Source: Bacillus horti
Lineage (GTDB): Bacteria > Bacillota > Bacilli > Caldalkalibacillales > JCM-10596
NCBI RefSeq assembly: GCF_030813115.1
Contig: NZ_JAUSTY010000002.1
Location: 248,001-312,000 of the forward strand
Reading direction: 5' to 3'
Length of the DNA stretch: 64,000 nucleotides
Part shown: positions 27,440-36,897 of the stretch, piece by piece
Position numbering within the stretch: the first letter of the stretch is position 1
Layout of the letters: the number at the start of each line of letters is the position of its first letter
Position numbers and translations under genes: made by a program
The notes under the pieces: generated by a model
Seen by the model: the letters and a program-made list of their open reading frames with translations, nothing else
Database searches by the model: none
Told to the model about the DNA's origin: nothing

Positions 27440-27481
27440 CACTTCTTATTTAGCTAATCGCTGAGTAAGGAGTGTTTTTTT
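27440..27481 (+). terminator. Terminator after dapA
   Basis: CACTTCTTATTTAGC pairs imperfectly with GCTGAGTAAGGAGTG around a TAATC loop and runs into seven T. It ends the dapG-dapA transcript before rnjB. Confidence 0.82.
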
Positions 27482-27673
27482 AGGGGAAAATAAAAGGATA
27501 ATATGCTTGTACCATAGGGCGGCTAGAACGGCTCAAGGGTGAGCATAAATGGATTAAAAAAATATTTACTCTTGAAAACTTGTGTTTGGAGATTTCAATC
27601 ATGTATACTATAAACAAGTGATTTGTGCGGTTTTTAAGTGTAACTACAACTGAATATAGGAGGAAGTATTCAA

Positions 27674-29341
27674 TTGTCGAAACTGAACAATCAAAAATTA
27701 TCAATCTTTTCCTTGGGCGGCGTTGGTGAGATTGGTAAAAACATGTACGTGCTGGAGTTTGGTCATGATATTATTGTGATTGATGCGGGACTCAAATTTC
27801 CTGAGGAGGATATGCTTGGAATTGATATTGTTATTCCTGATATCACCTACTTAGATGAAAATAAGGATCGAGTTCGGGGAATTATCATCACTCATGGTCA
27901 TGAGGATCACATTGGTGGTCTACCATACGTCATGAAACATATTCAAGCTCCTATCTACGCTACAAAGCTGACGATGGGTCTCATCGAACATAAATTAAAG
28001 GAAGTCAACCTTTTACACCATACAAAGCGTCATATTATCCATTCTGGTAGTGAACTGAAGCTAGGAAAATTTAATGTTTCCTTCTTTAGGGTAAATCACA
28101 GTATTCCTGACTGTGTCGGAGTTTGTGTTGATACACCTGAAGGAATAGTTGTACACACGGGGGATTTTAAATTTGACTATACTCCAGTAAATGGAGAAAT
28201 AGCTGATTTAGCGAAAATGGCTAGCATTGGAGAACGTGGTGTAGTTGCTTTATTATCTGACAGTACGAATTCGGAAAGACCAGGTTATACTAGGTCTGAG
28301 AAGGAAGTAGGACGTGCTATAGCGGAGCAATTTTACAAGGCTGAAGGGCGTATCATTGTGGCCACATTCGCTTCCAATATCCATCGTATCCAAAATGTGT
28401 TTGATGCTGCATTAGAGCATGGACGCAAGGTTGCTATTATTGGGCGAAGTATGGCTAATGTTGTGCAAACAGCCATTGATTTAAACTATCTAGTTGCTCA
28501 TGAAGGACTTATTGTTTCCCCTGAACAGATTAATCAATTACCTGCTGAAGAAATTGTAATTTTATCAACAGGTAGCCAAGGGGAGCCAATGAGTGCATTA
28601 ACTAGAATGGCACGCTCCACACATCGTCAGCTTGATATTATACCTGGAGATACGGTGATATTTGCCGCCACACCAATTCCCGGGAATGAAAAGCTTGTCT
28701 CTAGAACGATTGACCAGCTCTTTAAATTAGGAGCAACAGTTATTTATGGTCAAGAGGGTGTCCACGTTTCCGGACATGGGAGCCAAGAAGAGTTAAAGCT
28801 AATGTTAAATCTTATGAAGCCTAAATTCTTTATTCCAATCCATGGTGAGTACAGAATGCTTAGACAGCACGGTAAGCTAGCTGAAGAAACTGGAGTTGAT
28901 TCACAAAACATCTTTTTAATTGAAAATGGAGATGTGGTTGAATTCCAGCATGGCGAAGCGCGTCTAGGAGCAAAGCTACCGGCTGGTAATGTACTTATAG
29001 ATGGCTTAGGAGTAGGGGATGTTGGGAACATTGTATTACGGGACCGCAAATTACTATCCCAAGATGGAATATTAATCGTTGTAGTTACACTTAGTAAGAA
29101 AAATGGAACCATCGTTTCAGGACCAGATATTATCTCTAGAGGATTTGTCTATGTTCGTGAATCTGAGGAATTAATGGACGATTCGGTACAGCTTGTTAGT
29201 CAAACCTTGCAGCGTTGTATGAGTGATAATCAAATTGAATGGTCTATGCTAAAAACAAGTATTAGAGACTCTTTGAGTCGTTTCTTATATGATCAAACAA
29301 GAAGAAGACCGATGATTTTGCCGATTATTATGGAGGCTTAA
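27674..29341 (+). CDS. rnjB: Ribonuclease J2
   Basis: RNase J is a metallo-beta-lactamase nuclease with endo- and 5'-exonuclease activity. The zinc-binding HGHEDHIGG motif, the HTGDFKFD Asp segment and the late HVSGHGSQEELK block are clear, and the length of 555 fits. In B. subtilis the paralogue just downstream of dapA is RnjB, so I use that symbol. Start is TTG at 27674 after AGGAGGAAG. Its stop is followed by a terminator and then by accessory genes instead of the expected tepA. Confidence 0.95.
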   Translation: MSKLNNQKLSIFSLGGVGEIGKNMYVLEFGHDIIVIDAGLKFPEEDMLGIDIVIPDITYLDENKDRVRGIIITHGHEDHIGGLPYVMKHIQAPIYATKLTMGLIEHKLKEVNLLHHTKRHIIHSGSELKLGKFNVSFFRVNHSIPDCVGVCVDTPEGIVVHTGDFKFDYTPVNGEIADLAKMASIGERGVVALLSDSTNSERPGYTRSEKEVGRAIAEQFYKAEGRIIVATFASNIHRIQNVFDAALEHGRKVAIIGRSMANVVQTAIDLNYLVAHEGLIVSPEQINQLPAEEIVILSTGSQGEPMSALTRMARSTHRQLDIIPGDTVIFAATPIPGNEKLVSRTIDQLFKLGATVIYGQEGVHVSGHGSQEELKLMLNLMKPKFFIPIHGEYRMLRQHGKLAEETGVDSQNIFLIENGDVVEFQHGEARLGAKLPAGNVLIDGLGVGDVGNIVLRDRKLLSQDGILIVVVTLSKKNGTIVSGPDIISRGFVYVRESEELMDDSVQLVSQTLQRCMSDNQIEWSMLKTSIRDSLSRFLYDQTRRRPMILPIIMEA

Positions 29342-29367
29342 CTATACTTCTTATAAAATTTCTAATT

Positions 29368-29405
29368 AAAACTACACCTCAATTTTTAACGAGGTGTAGT
29401 TTTTT
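29368..29405 (+). terminator. Terminator after rnjB
   Basis: ACTACACCTC / GAGGTGTAGT pairs perfectly around AATTTTTAAC, with A/T flanks and a T run. It insulates the housekeeping block from the island that follows. Confidence 0.92.
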
Positions 29406-29479
29406 GTGTAATTATGCCGTCCGCCATTGCAATTATAATTTTTATATATTATTAATATTAATAATATTTTAACATTATA

Positions 29480-29508
29480 TTGACATTATAAGGGTTATAT
29501 TGTAATAT
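29480..29508 (+). promoter_or_regulatory. Sigma-A promoter of the island operon
   Basis: TTGACA (29480-29485) and TAATAT (29503-29508) are separated by exactly 17 bases in a very AT-rich stretch, about 70 bases upstream of the first island gene. The match to consensus is strong. Confidence 0.72.
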
Positions 29509-29578
29509 TATCTCGTTAATTCCAATAACGTGTTTTTATATTAATTAAAATATACAATAAGTATTGAAGGAGATGTGA

Positions 29579-30052
29579 ATGAACAAAAGAATATTCTACT
29601 TAGTTCCTCTTGTAGTTTTAGTGTTGTTGATCGGGTTTAATTTTCTGAAAATTAAGGAATATAAACTGGAATATAATAAAGAATTCCCTTCTGATGTTGA
29701 AATATATCATTTTGAGCGGAAAACAGAAGTTCCAATTACATATCTTTTTGAGAATCAAACTTTATTGTTCTACTTAAAACAGTCATGTAATGTTTGTATA
29801 GAAAATCTTGACACTTTCTCATCATTTGTTCGTCAAAATAATGACCTAAACATAATTTTACTGTGGGAGGATGATATCCCAATTGAAGAACTGAGTAGAG
29901 CAAGTATTGAAATGGAAATGAATTATCAAGTTAAAGGCAGGATTAGACTTTCAAAAATTACACCACTTTTTGTACTAATAGATTCTGAAAATAAAGTGGA
30001 CTTTATTTCTAATGATATTAAACAAATGGAAGCAAGATTAATAATCAAGTAG
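29579..30052 (+). CDS. Membrane-anchored thioredoxin-like protein
   Basis: This 157-residue protein has one N-terminal membrane helix (FYLVPLVVLVLLIGFNFL) and an outward-facing domain with a C70-N-V-C73 pair in LKQSCNVCIENL. The later SKITPLFVLID looks like the cis-Pro strand of a thioredoxin fold. It could form, reduce or shuffle disulfides at the cell surface. The next gene encodes a secreted peptide with six cysteines, so it may be that peptide's folding partner, as BdbA-type proteins are in other bacteriocin loci. AAGGAGATG precedes the ATG. Fold is inferred by eye; the partnership is a hypothesis. Confidence 0.7.
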   Translation: MNKRIFYLVPLVVLVLLIGFNFLKIKEYKLEYNKEFPSDVEIYHFERKTEVPITYLFENQTLLFYLKQSCNVCIENLDTFSSFVRQNNDLNIILLWEDDIPIEELSRASIEMEMNYQVKGRIRLSKITPLFVLIDSENKVDFISNDIKQMEARLIIK

Positions 30053-30107
30053 TTCCTATACTGCATTACTGCATTTCCATAATTAATCTAAAAGGATGTG
30101 TTATTGA

Positions 30108-30380
30108 ATGAAATTAGCAAAAAAAGTATCTATTCTTGCATTTGTATTTACATGTTTAATGATTTCTAGTGTTGTTGCAAGTAGTGTATACGCATCATGT
30201 ACTTCATGGGAAACTCAGGCAACAGGACCGGTTTGGTGTGATACGAGTGACGGATGTGGATTTTTGTGGCTACAAGATACTGCAAAGGTAGATGCATATC
30301 AAGTAAGGATATGTAGTTCTGGAGACGGTTATTTTGTAATTGAAGAGAGATACGTGACATTAAGGGAAGGTTGTTGTTAA
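30108..30380 (+). CDS. Secreted six-cysteine peptide precursor
   Basis: This 90-residue protein has a classical signal peptide (MKLAKK, hydrophobic core, SVYA) with a likely cut after A29. The 61-residue mature part contains six Cys (31, 44, 50, 69, 89, 90), ending in a CC pair, and is rich in Trp, Tyr and Gly. No cationic or lanthionine-type leader is seen. A disulfide-stabilised bacteriocin, toxin or signal are all possible. The neighbours are a thioredoxin-like anchor, a propeller lipoprotein and an FtsX ABC system. I do not recognise the family. AAAGGATGTG lies ahead of the start. Confidence 0.72.
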   Translation: MKLAKKVSILAFVFTCLMISSVVASSVYASCTSWETQATGPVWCDTSDGCGFLWLQDTAKVDAYQVRICSSGDGYFVIEERYVTLREGCC

Positions 30381-30450
30381 AAAATCTAACCCAATGTTAT
30401 AGGTAAAAGTAATTGCAGTATAGGACTTTAAATAGAAAGGTTGTCAAAAA

Positions 30451-31401
30451 ATGAAAAAAATTGCATGTGCACTATGTTTTTTTCTGGCTTTAATCCTTGT
30501 GGGCTGTTCTCAAAATACGAATCATGAAGTGAATATAAATAGAATATTTGCTGAAGAGTATAGCATAGAGGAACTCGAATTAGAAGTTGAATTAAAGGAA
30601 CCAAGAGGTTTGACAATGATTGGTGATGATCTAATTATTGTTGATTCAGGAAATAATCGACTGCTTAGAATCAATAAATCCGGAAAGTTAGTGCAAACCA
30701 TAGGCGAAACAGGACATGGGAATGGAGAATTTTTAAATCCAGTAGCGGTGGCAGTTGATGAGCAGTTTATCTATGTTGCAGATTCTGGTAACTCTAGAGT
30801 ACAAAAGCTCACTATGGATGGTTCATTTATAGAGGATTGGAAAATAGAAGGTCTTCAAAATTTCACTATAACAAATAGAATGCTGGATATTGAAGTCGAT
30901 GCAAATCAAAACATTTATCTCTCCGTGCTTTCTTTAAATAATAAGCTAAGTAAAGTTCATATCTTAAATTCAGGAGGAAAAGTATCAACAATAGGAAAAG
31001 ATTCAATAGGATATCTTGGAATTGAAAATAATCAGCTGTTTTTTGTATCAATCTTAGAGAGAATAGATAGAGATACGTTAGAAGGTAGAAATAATCAAGT
31101 ATTTGAAATTATTGACGGAAAAATGGTCAACAAAAAATCACTACCTACTTCTTACTCTCCCGCTGATTTGACATTTTATAATGAACAGATGTATATGTTT
31201 AGTAGAGGGTATCAGGCTATTGATCGATTTAACCTTGATGGTGATTATATAGATTCAATATGGAGACGTGAAATTACAGATGGAAACGCAGATACAAATT
31301 TTTCAGCAGGCATGTATGGGATGCACGCGGATGAAAAAGGAGATATTTACATGAGCAATTATTTAGAAAATAAAATCTATAAATTTAGTAATAAGGAATA
31401 A
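30451..31401 (+). CDS. NHL-type six-bladed beta-propeller lipoprotein
   Basis: The 316-residue protein has a lipobox ILVGC (Cys 19) and then repeating blades such as PRGLTMIGDDLIIVDSGNNR and PVAVAVDEQFIYVADSGNSR, typical of NHL/6-bladed propellers. It should sit on the outer face of the membrane, where such propellers bind proteins, peptides or glycans. It is 70 bases after the six-cysteine peptide gene and seven before an FtsX permease, so a binding or immunity subunit for that transporter is a fair guess. AAGG is the only ribosome site visible. Confidence 0.78.
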   Translation: MKKIACALCFFLALILVGCSQNTNHEVNINRIFAEEYSIEELELEVELKEPRGLTMIGDDLIIVDSGNNRLLRINKSGKLVQTIGETGHGNGEFLNPVAVAVDEQFIYVADSGNSRVQKLTMDGSFIEDWKIEGLQNFTITNRMLDIEVDANQNIYLSVLSLNNKLSKVHILNSGGKVSTIGKDSIGYLGIENNQLFFVSILERIDRDTLEGRNNQVFEIIDGKMVNKKSLPTSYSPADLTFYNEQMYMFSRGYQAIDRFNLDGDYIDSIWRREITDGNADTNFSAGMYGMHADEKGDIYMSNYLENKIYKFSNKE

Positions 31402-31407
31402 TTAAAT

Positions 31408-32541
31408 ATGTTTGTCCGTTTCTTATACTTGTTTATGACTGGCTTTCAGCAAACTCTAAGAAACAAGACCATTAGTATGATTCTCATTCTTTCATTTTCA
31501 TTAGGGCTATTTTTCTCAGCTTTTTTACTAGGTATTGGTTTACAGTTGCTTGAGGATACCAAGAGTAGAGAGGTTTTAGATCTTGATCAAACTGTACGTA
31601 TGAGTCCAGTCAGTTTTGAAGGTCGATCTATACCTATTCTTTACTCGGATGTGGAAAAAATTGTTCAACAACACTCTAATGTAGAAAGAATACATTTAGT
31701 GGAACATAAATTGAATCAGACTGTATTAATAAATGAAAACCTAGTTCTTGGACTTTCATTAGCCTATGTTGATTCAGGTTTCGATCAGTTATTTAAAGAT
31801 TTCATAGTTAGTGGGGTGATGCTTTCAAATAAATCTAACGAAACAGCTGAATGCGTAGTTGGTCAACATATCTCTGGAGAAGTAAACTTAATTGAAGATC
31901 CGGTAGGTAAAAGAATAAACATAAACGGCAATGAGTGTGAAGTAGTAGGAGTGGCAAATCACCCTCAGTATAACAAGAGTATTTTTCTTCCTATAAATTT
32001 GTTAAGTGATGAAGATGTTGAGAAGCCCATGTATTATGTCATATTCTCGAGCCTTGACAGCATACTTGAATCAGAATTCAGATCAAATATTCTGAAGCAA
32101 TTTGGAGAGTATGAGATAGATTATGAAAGAAGTGTTCAAGAACAAGTAATTTCTAAAAGTCGGAATGTATATATTGTAATCTTTGGGATATCAACAATTG
32201 TACTTGCTTTCGCATTATTAAATATAATTAATATTGTTTATTTCCGAACGATTCAACTTCAAAAACGCTGGGCTATTGCTTTAGCACTAGGAGCTCGTAA
32301 ATCTGATTTATATTTGTATAAAATATCTGAGATGTTGGCTTATACAGTATGTGCTTCTTTAATTGTATTTCTAGCTTTGGAAATCATTGAAAGTGTAGTG
32401 CCCCCTAGCTTTCCATTCAGGTCAGGATTATCAATCTTATTCATACTACTTGGATTTTCAATAATTATTTCGGCAGTATCTAGCTTACTTATGCTAAGGA
32501 AAATAATGAATAAGCCCGTCAGGGAAATTCTGAAAGGTTAG
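31408..32541 (+). CDS. FtsX-like ABC transporter permease, subunit 1
   Basis: This 377-residue membrane protein has one N-terminal helix (ISMILILSFSLGLFFSAFLLG), an outer domain of about 200 residues and three C-terminal helices, the MacB/FtsX layout. The coupling loop RWAIALALGARKSDLYLYK is typical. It begins six bases after the propeller gene and ends four bases before the second permease. With that permease and the ATPase it forms a heterodimeric MacB-type system, likely moving or sensing a peptide at the surface. Confidence 0.85.
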   Translation: MFVRFLYLFMTGFQQTLRNKTISMILILSFSLGLFFSAFLLGIGLQLLEDTKSREVLDLDQTVRMSPVSFEGRSIPILYSDVEKIVQQHSNVERIHLVEHKLNQTVLINENLVLGLSLAYVDSGFDQLFKDFIVSGVMLSNKSNETAECVVGQHISGEVNLIEDPVGKRININGNECEVVGVANHPQYNKSIFLPINLLSDEDVEKPMYYVIFSSLDSILESEFRSNILKQFGEYEIDYERSVQEQVISKSRNVYIVIFGISTIVLAFALLNIINIVYFRTIQLQKRWAIALALGARKSDLYLYKISEMLAYTVCASLIVFLALEIIESVVPPSFPFRSGLSILFILLGFSIIISAVSSLLMLRKIMNKPVREILKG

Positions 32542-32545
32542 ATAG

Positions 32546-33856
32546 ATGAGTGAATACGGAATATATAAGACAATTCGATATTTGCGTCGTAATATAAGAA
32601 CTTACACAGGCGTTATATTACAAATTTGTTTAGGAATGCTTACTCTGCACTTATTTTTCAATGTTAGTCTATCTTTAGAGAATGAATATAATCAAATGCT
32701 AGATGAAGGGAGAGATAAGGAGTTTCAAATTTCTTTTAAGGAAAGAAATCATGAATTCGATATACAGAGTTTTAATTACCTCGACTGGGCTCAAGAAGAA
32801 GCCATTCCTTTTGAGCATGGAGTAAGTCTAATGCCTTTTACAAGCGAAGATTATAATATTTTAAAAAATCGACATGGTACAGAAGTTGAGATCGTATATT
32901 TTGTTCGTAGAAGTATCAATTATGTAGACACTGAAAATGGTTTGACCACTTTTTATGTGTTCCATGTAACACCTGACTTTTATAACGAATTTCAGAGGAT
33001 TGATGCTCAAAAAGATCATGATCGGAGAGCATACATTGGTGAAAATTTCTACTCATTTCTAAAAGAGATGAACAAAACGAATACAATTAATCCTAACGAG
33101 CTTGTATTTAGTTTTTCTAATGATTTTCCAGATCAAATAGTAAACTGGGAGAGTAGCGTTCGTGAGATTGAGGTAGTAGAGAATCTAAATGAATATGATC
33201 TCACTAAATTAACACTTGGAATAGAAATGAATAATGATTTAAACCAATCTGATATTGCGATAGTGCCATTAGATGATTACATACCTTTTTATCACCCTAA
33301 GGATATTATCCAATCATTTTTATTTATCCGATTCAATCAAGTAATGGATGCTAATACAGTGTTTTCGGATATATTTAACTACTTGTACAAGACCCATGGT
33401 TCAGAGTTTATTTACAGCGTAGATAATGTGTTTGAGCAATATGTAAATAGAACTGAAACTCTTAGACAGAATACACGTGTAGCATCGTGGGTCGCACTAA
33501 TCACTCTTGCTATAGTTGCAATTGGTTTAATGGGGCTAATGTTATTAGCTTTTGAGAAGAGACGAAAAGAAAAAGCTATTAATATGTTGTTGGGAGCATC
33601 AAAAGGAACCGTACTTAAAGAAATGCTGTTTGAGAGTGTTTGTATTACAATGACAAGTGGAATATTGGGGGTTTTATGTAGCTGGACTCTATTGACTTTT
33701 AATGTAATTCAGTTAGAAGGATTAGAGATTGATAGTCATGTACTAGTCACAATATTTACAATTGGTCTTGCTGCATTCATCGGTGTAATTACTACTATAC
33801 CTAGTATTCTTCAACTAAAAGAATTATCTCCTCTAAATACACTTAGAAAACAATAA
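32546..33856 (+). CDS. FtsX-like ABC transporter permease, subunit 2
   Basis: This 436-residue second permease shares the layout of the first: an N-terminal helix (YTGVILQICLGMLTLHLFF), a longer outer domain, and three helices with KAINMLLGASKGTVLKEML as coupling loop. The overall sequence differs from subunit 1, so the dimer would be asymmetric. The tail ELSPLNTLRK is the common FtsX end. It is four bases from its partner and 18 from the ATPase gene. Confidence 0.85.
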   Translation: MSEYGIYKTIRYLRRNIRTYTGVILQICLGMLTLHLFFNVSLSLENEYNQMLDEGRDKEFQISFKERNHEFDIQSFNYLDWAQEEAIPFEHGVSLMPFTSEDYNILKNRHGTEVEIVYFVRRSINYVDTENGLTTFYVFHVTPDFYNEFQRIDAQKDHDRRAYIGENFYSFLKEMNKTNTINPNELVFSFSNDFPDQIVNWESSVREIEVVENLNEYDLTKLTLGIEMNNDLNQSDIAIVPLDDYIPFYHPKDIIQSFLFIRFNQVMDANTVFSDIFNYLYKTHGSEFIYSVDNVFEQYVNRTETLRQNTRVASWVALITLAIVAIGLMGLMLLAFEKRRKEKAINMLLGASKGTVLKEMLFESVCITMTSGILGVLCSWTLLTFNVIQLEGLEIDSHVLVTIFTIGLAAFIGVITTIPSILQLKELSPLNTLRKQ

Positions 33857-33874
33857 AATGGGGAATGAATCTAA

Positions 33875-34543
33875 ATGATTAGTCTAAAAAACATAAAGAA
33901 AAAATATCGCGGACAAGGTGTTGAAACGTTAGCATTAGATGGTGTTAATTTAGATATAGAGAAATCTGAATTCCTCTGTATTCGGGGACGTTCTGGTTGC
34001 GGCAAAACAACTTTACTCAATATTCTAGGTTGCATGGATCAATTTGATTCTGGAGAATACATATTTGAAGGTGTTGACGTGACCAGTATGAAGGCAAGGG
34101 AAGTAGCAAATTTTCGTAATACAAGATTAGGATTTGTATTTCAGTCCTTTCACCTTATTGATGATTTAAAGGCTTGGGAAAATGTAGAAGTTCCTTTGGG
34201 CTATGCTGGTGTAAGAGCAAGTGATAGAAAAAGAAAAGCTTTAGACCTATTAGATATGGTAGGACTTTCGAACAGAATACATCATTATCCTAGTCAATTA
34301 TCTGGGGGTCAGCAGCAAAGGGTTGCAATAGCAAGAGCCTTAGCCAATGCCCCTTCACTGATTCTAGCTGACGAACCTACGGGAAATTTAGACAGCACTA
34401 ATGGAAAAGAGATTATGGAATTACTTACACTCCTTAATCAAAACGGTACGACAATCGTTATGGTGACACATGATCAAGTAGTTGCAGATTTCGCAAAGAG
34501 GAGTATTGAATTAGAAGATGGAAAAGTGATTTTTGATCAATGA
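33875..34543 (+). CDS. ABC transporter ATP-binding protein of the island
   Basis: This 222-residue MacB/LolD-type ATPase has Walker A RGRSGCGKTT, Q-loop FVFQSFH, signature LSGGQQQRVAIARAL, Walker B LILADEPTGNLDS and the switch His in VTHDQ. GGGGAATG lies before the ATG. It powers the two FtsX subunits upstream and is the last gene of the operon, closed by a two-way terminator. No two-component sensor or regulator lies in the island, unlike BceAB-type detoxification modules. Confidence 0.92.
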   Translation: MISLKNIKKKYRGQGVETLALDGVNLDIEKSEFLCIRGRSGCGKTTLLNILGCMDQFDSGEYIFEGVDVTSMKAREVANFRNTRLGFVFQSFHLIDDLKAWENVEVPLGYAGVRASDRKRKALDLLDMVGLSNRIHHYPSQLSGGQQQRVAIARALANAPSLILADEPTGNLDSTNGKEIMELLTLLNQNGTTIVMVTHDQVVADFAKRSIELEDGKVIFDQ

Positions 34544-34592
34544 AAATATATGCAAACAAAAAATGTTACAAGAATTAACTGAGCCTAGATAC

Positions 34593-34643
34593 AAAATCAA
34601 GACACTCTTAACAATAATCTTATTAAGAGTGTCTTGATTTTTT
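34593..34643. terminator. Bidirectional terminator between the ABC operon and the GNAT gene
   Basis: AAATCAAGACACTCTTAA pairs with TTAAGAGTGTCTTGATTT around a short AT loop. There is a T run on both strands, so it can end the rightward operon and the leftward GNAT transcript. Confidence 0.9.
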
Positions 34644-35088
34644 AAAGCTTAAGTACACCTACAGTTTCTCCAAAGAGAATCTCACCAGTAGGAACAAATC
34701 CGCATTTTAAGTAAAATTTTTCTGGTCCATCCTCTCCAGGAACCCATAAAACAGTAATGCGTTCAGCTCCTCTTGAGCGTGCTTCATCAGCAAGTGCCTG
34801 TACAGCGAACTTTCCTACACCTCGTCCCTGATCCTCTCCAGATACGTTTAGTCTCCAGATCCCAGCCCTAAAAGCTTCAATTTCATTCTCAGGATCAAAG
34901 TTGCCCATAATAAATCCGACAACTTGATCTTGGTCAAGGATCACTCGTGGCCATGCTGTTGGAGTTACATAGGCTTGTGCTATCGAGTGTACAACTGGTG
35001 CAACGTATTTCTCTTGTCCAGGCTTTAGGGATAGGGAAACAGCTGCTTGAAGATTATCAGCGTTCAATTCTTCCAATTTAAGAGACAT
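34642..35088 (-). CDS. GNAT family N-acetyltransferase
   Basis: This 148-residue acetyltransferase carries the acetyl-CoA loop QGRGVGKFAVQAL and the upstream beta-strand segment VVGFIMGNF. It resembles spermidine/diamine or small-molecule acetyltransferases. It is the only clear gene read leftward in the window, with GGAG about eight bases ahead of its ATG. Base composition is richer in G and C than the island operon, so it may have a different origin. The substrate cannot be told. Confidence 0.87.
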   Translation of the reverse strand: MSLKLEELNADNLQAAVSLSLKPGQEKYVAPVVHSIAQAYVTPTAWPRVILDQDQVVGFIMGNFDPENEIEAFRAGIWRLNVSGEDQGRGVGKFAVQALADEARSRGAERITVLWVPGEDGPEKFYLKCGFVPTGEILFGETVGVLKL

Positions 35089-35819
35089 TTTTTATGCTCC
35101 TCTCATCATGATTATGTTTTGTCTTGTCCCACTCATTTGTGACACCCTCTCCGTCTTCTATTTATTATCTACTTGTCTTTTAAGAGTGTCCACTTTTTTT
35201 TCAATCATATTCTCGCTCTAAGATGCTATAAAGACTCAATGTAAACATTTTTATTTATACGGACTCGGAATTCGCTCATGCTCAATCCTGCTTGCTCAAA
35301 GAATGAGGATCTTTGTCGGTACGAATGCTCCTCTAATACGCTGACTAGAAAGAAATGACGGCGTTTCCCGGCAGTATAGCCCTACTTAATATCAAAATGC
35401 CAAATCTAATTAGATCCAGTCTCACTTTTTGAATTTATGGGGTATGCAATATAGTTTTGCGATTTAAATAAAATAATAGAATCAATAAAATATATTGATT
35501 AATTAGAATTATTTTAGTAAATTAACATTGTAAATAGAGGGAAGTGTACTTAAAATTGAAGTTTTATAAGGTATATGGAATTTGAGGTAAGTACTCTTAA
35601 GAAAAAAAGTAAAGGAGATGTCATTTGGACTTAGATTAATGAAAATGATATTAGGATGCAGCTCTGTCCATTTGGCAAATGTACTCGGAAGATAAGAGAA
35701 AAAGCAGATAAACAAGCGAATAATTAGACTTTTAGCTTTATTCTATTTATATGGTAGGCAAAATAATAATTTGCTTCGTATCTTTCTCAACGTTTTTGAG
35801 TATTGAGGAGGCATAAGAA
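35089..35819. other. Long intergenic stretch without a convincing gene
   Basis: These 731 bases separate the GNAT gene from the lipoprotein pair. The left part is of mixed composition and the part from 35450 is very AT-rich. I see no tRNA, no long repeat and no convincing open frame. A tiny frame after AAAGGAG near 35618 is discussed as rejected. A CTCAAC/GTTTTTGAG hairpin lies just before the next gene. It may hold decayed coding sequence. Confidence 0.5.
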
Positions 35820-36860
35820 ATGTTAAACTCAAAGAGTAAAGTAATGATAGTTATTTTTTCGTGTCTACTTTTAATGCTCACCGGGTGCATAAAAGAACTC
35901 CCTCAACCAGAAAATTCCTCTCCAGAATTACATAATGATACCTTTTCAAACAAGCTTTCCACAGAATCTGTAGAAATTAATCCTGTGGCTTTTTCACACC
36001 ACGAGCAAGAATTTGAAATTATCCCTTTCTATAAAGAAATCTTAGAGTATGTGGAACAAGCAAGAAAAGATAGGGCTGAAAATATGGAACTGTTGTATTT
36101 TGACTATGTATTAGAGCCTTTCCGTAGGAGTGCATGGGGTGATACATCTAGTCTGACGGTTAACTACTATCAAGTTACCTCTACAAAAATGCTGGATAAA
36201 CTTGAAGAATATACATACTTACTATTAAAGGACCAAGAAAATATAAATGATTCGATTAAAGAGGCATTAATAAAATCAGCAGACGTGCTTCCAGCCAAGG
36301 AAAAGAAAAAAATTTATCTATTTCCCTTTCATCCTGATTATGATTATGTAAGTGAATTAATGAAGGGGATAGAAGGATATGCATATGATGAAGAGGTTAT
36401 TATCCTCTCAATCGATCCGTATCATTACACAAATAATGTATTGAGAGGCTTCGTGGCTAGTAATTATTATAATGCTGTTTATTCAGAATTAACTTATAGG
36501 AAATCTCCTACGTTGTTGGATTCAGTAGTCATGTCAGGAAAGTCCCATGCTTTTGCTACTATTATTTTTCCAGATATTAATATTCCTTTGGTTGAACCAT
36601 TATCAAAGAATGAGGAGACATTAGTTTGGAGCACTATGGCTGACCTCCTATCCAGACAGAAATCTACGGCGGATCTATATTTTAACTTCGCAAATGGAGA
36701 TCAAAGTGTAGGAATCCCTTATTGGTCAAACCATAGAATTGGCTATCAGATTATGCAAGACTTCCTCAAATATAATCCTGATGTACCTGTTGAAGAATGG
36801 ATCACAATGGATTCGTCTGATATTTTGGAAAAAAGTAGATTTAATGAGCGATTTGAATAG
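35820..36860 (+). CDS. Lipoprotein, inactive paralogue of the DUF2268-like zinc protease next to it
   Basis: This 346-residue lipoprotein (lipobox MLTGC, Cys 23) is colinear with the next gene. Shared blocks include EQEFEIIPFY, PFRRSAWG, the [16 protein letters not shown] region and the ending SDILEKSRFNERF. At the place of the partner's HEYHH it reads NYYNA (N215-A219), and the third ligand region TEGKAD is SGKSH. All expected zinc ligands are therefore lost, which points to a non-catalytic member. GAGGAGGC is upstream of the ATG. The role may be binding or regulation of the partner. Confidence 0.75.
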   Translation: MLNSKSKVMIVIFSCLLLMLTGCIKELPQPENSSPELHNDTFSNKLSTESVEINPVAFSHHEQEFEIIPFYKEILEYVEQARKDRAENMELLYFDYVLEPFRRSAWGDTSSLTVNYYQVTSTKMLDKLEEYTYLLLKDQENINDSIKEALIKSADVLPAKEKKKIYLFPFHPDYDYVSELMKGIEGYAYDEEVIILSIDPYHYTNNVLRGFVASNYYNAVYSELTYRKSPTLLDSVVMSGKSHAFATIIFPDINIPLVEPLSKNEETLVWSTMADLLSRQKSTADLYFNFANGDQSVGIPYWSNHRIGYQIMQDFLKYNPDVPVEEWITMDSSDILEKSRFNERFE

Positions 36861-36897
36861 AAGTATTATGTATCATTATTAGATTGGGGGTGATTTC

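Noticed and set aside
35625-35705. A 26-codon frame after AAAGGAG (MSFGLRLMKMILGC...)
   Set aside because: The AAAGGAG touches the ATG with no spacing, the frame is very short, and the surroundings look non-coding.
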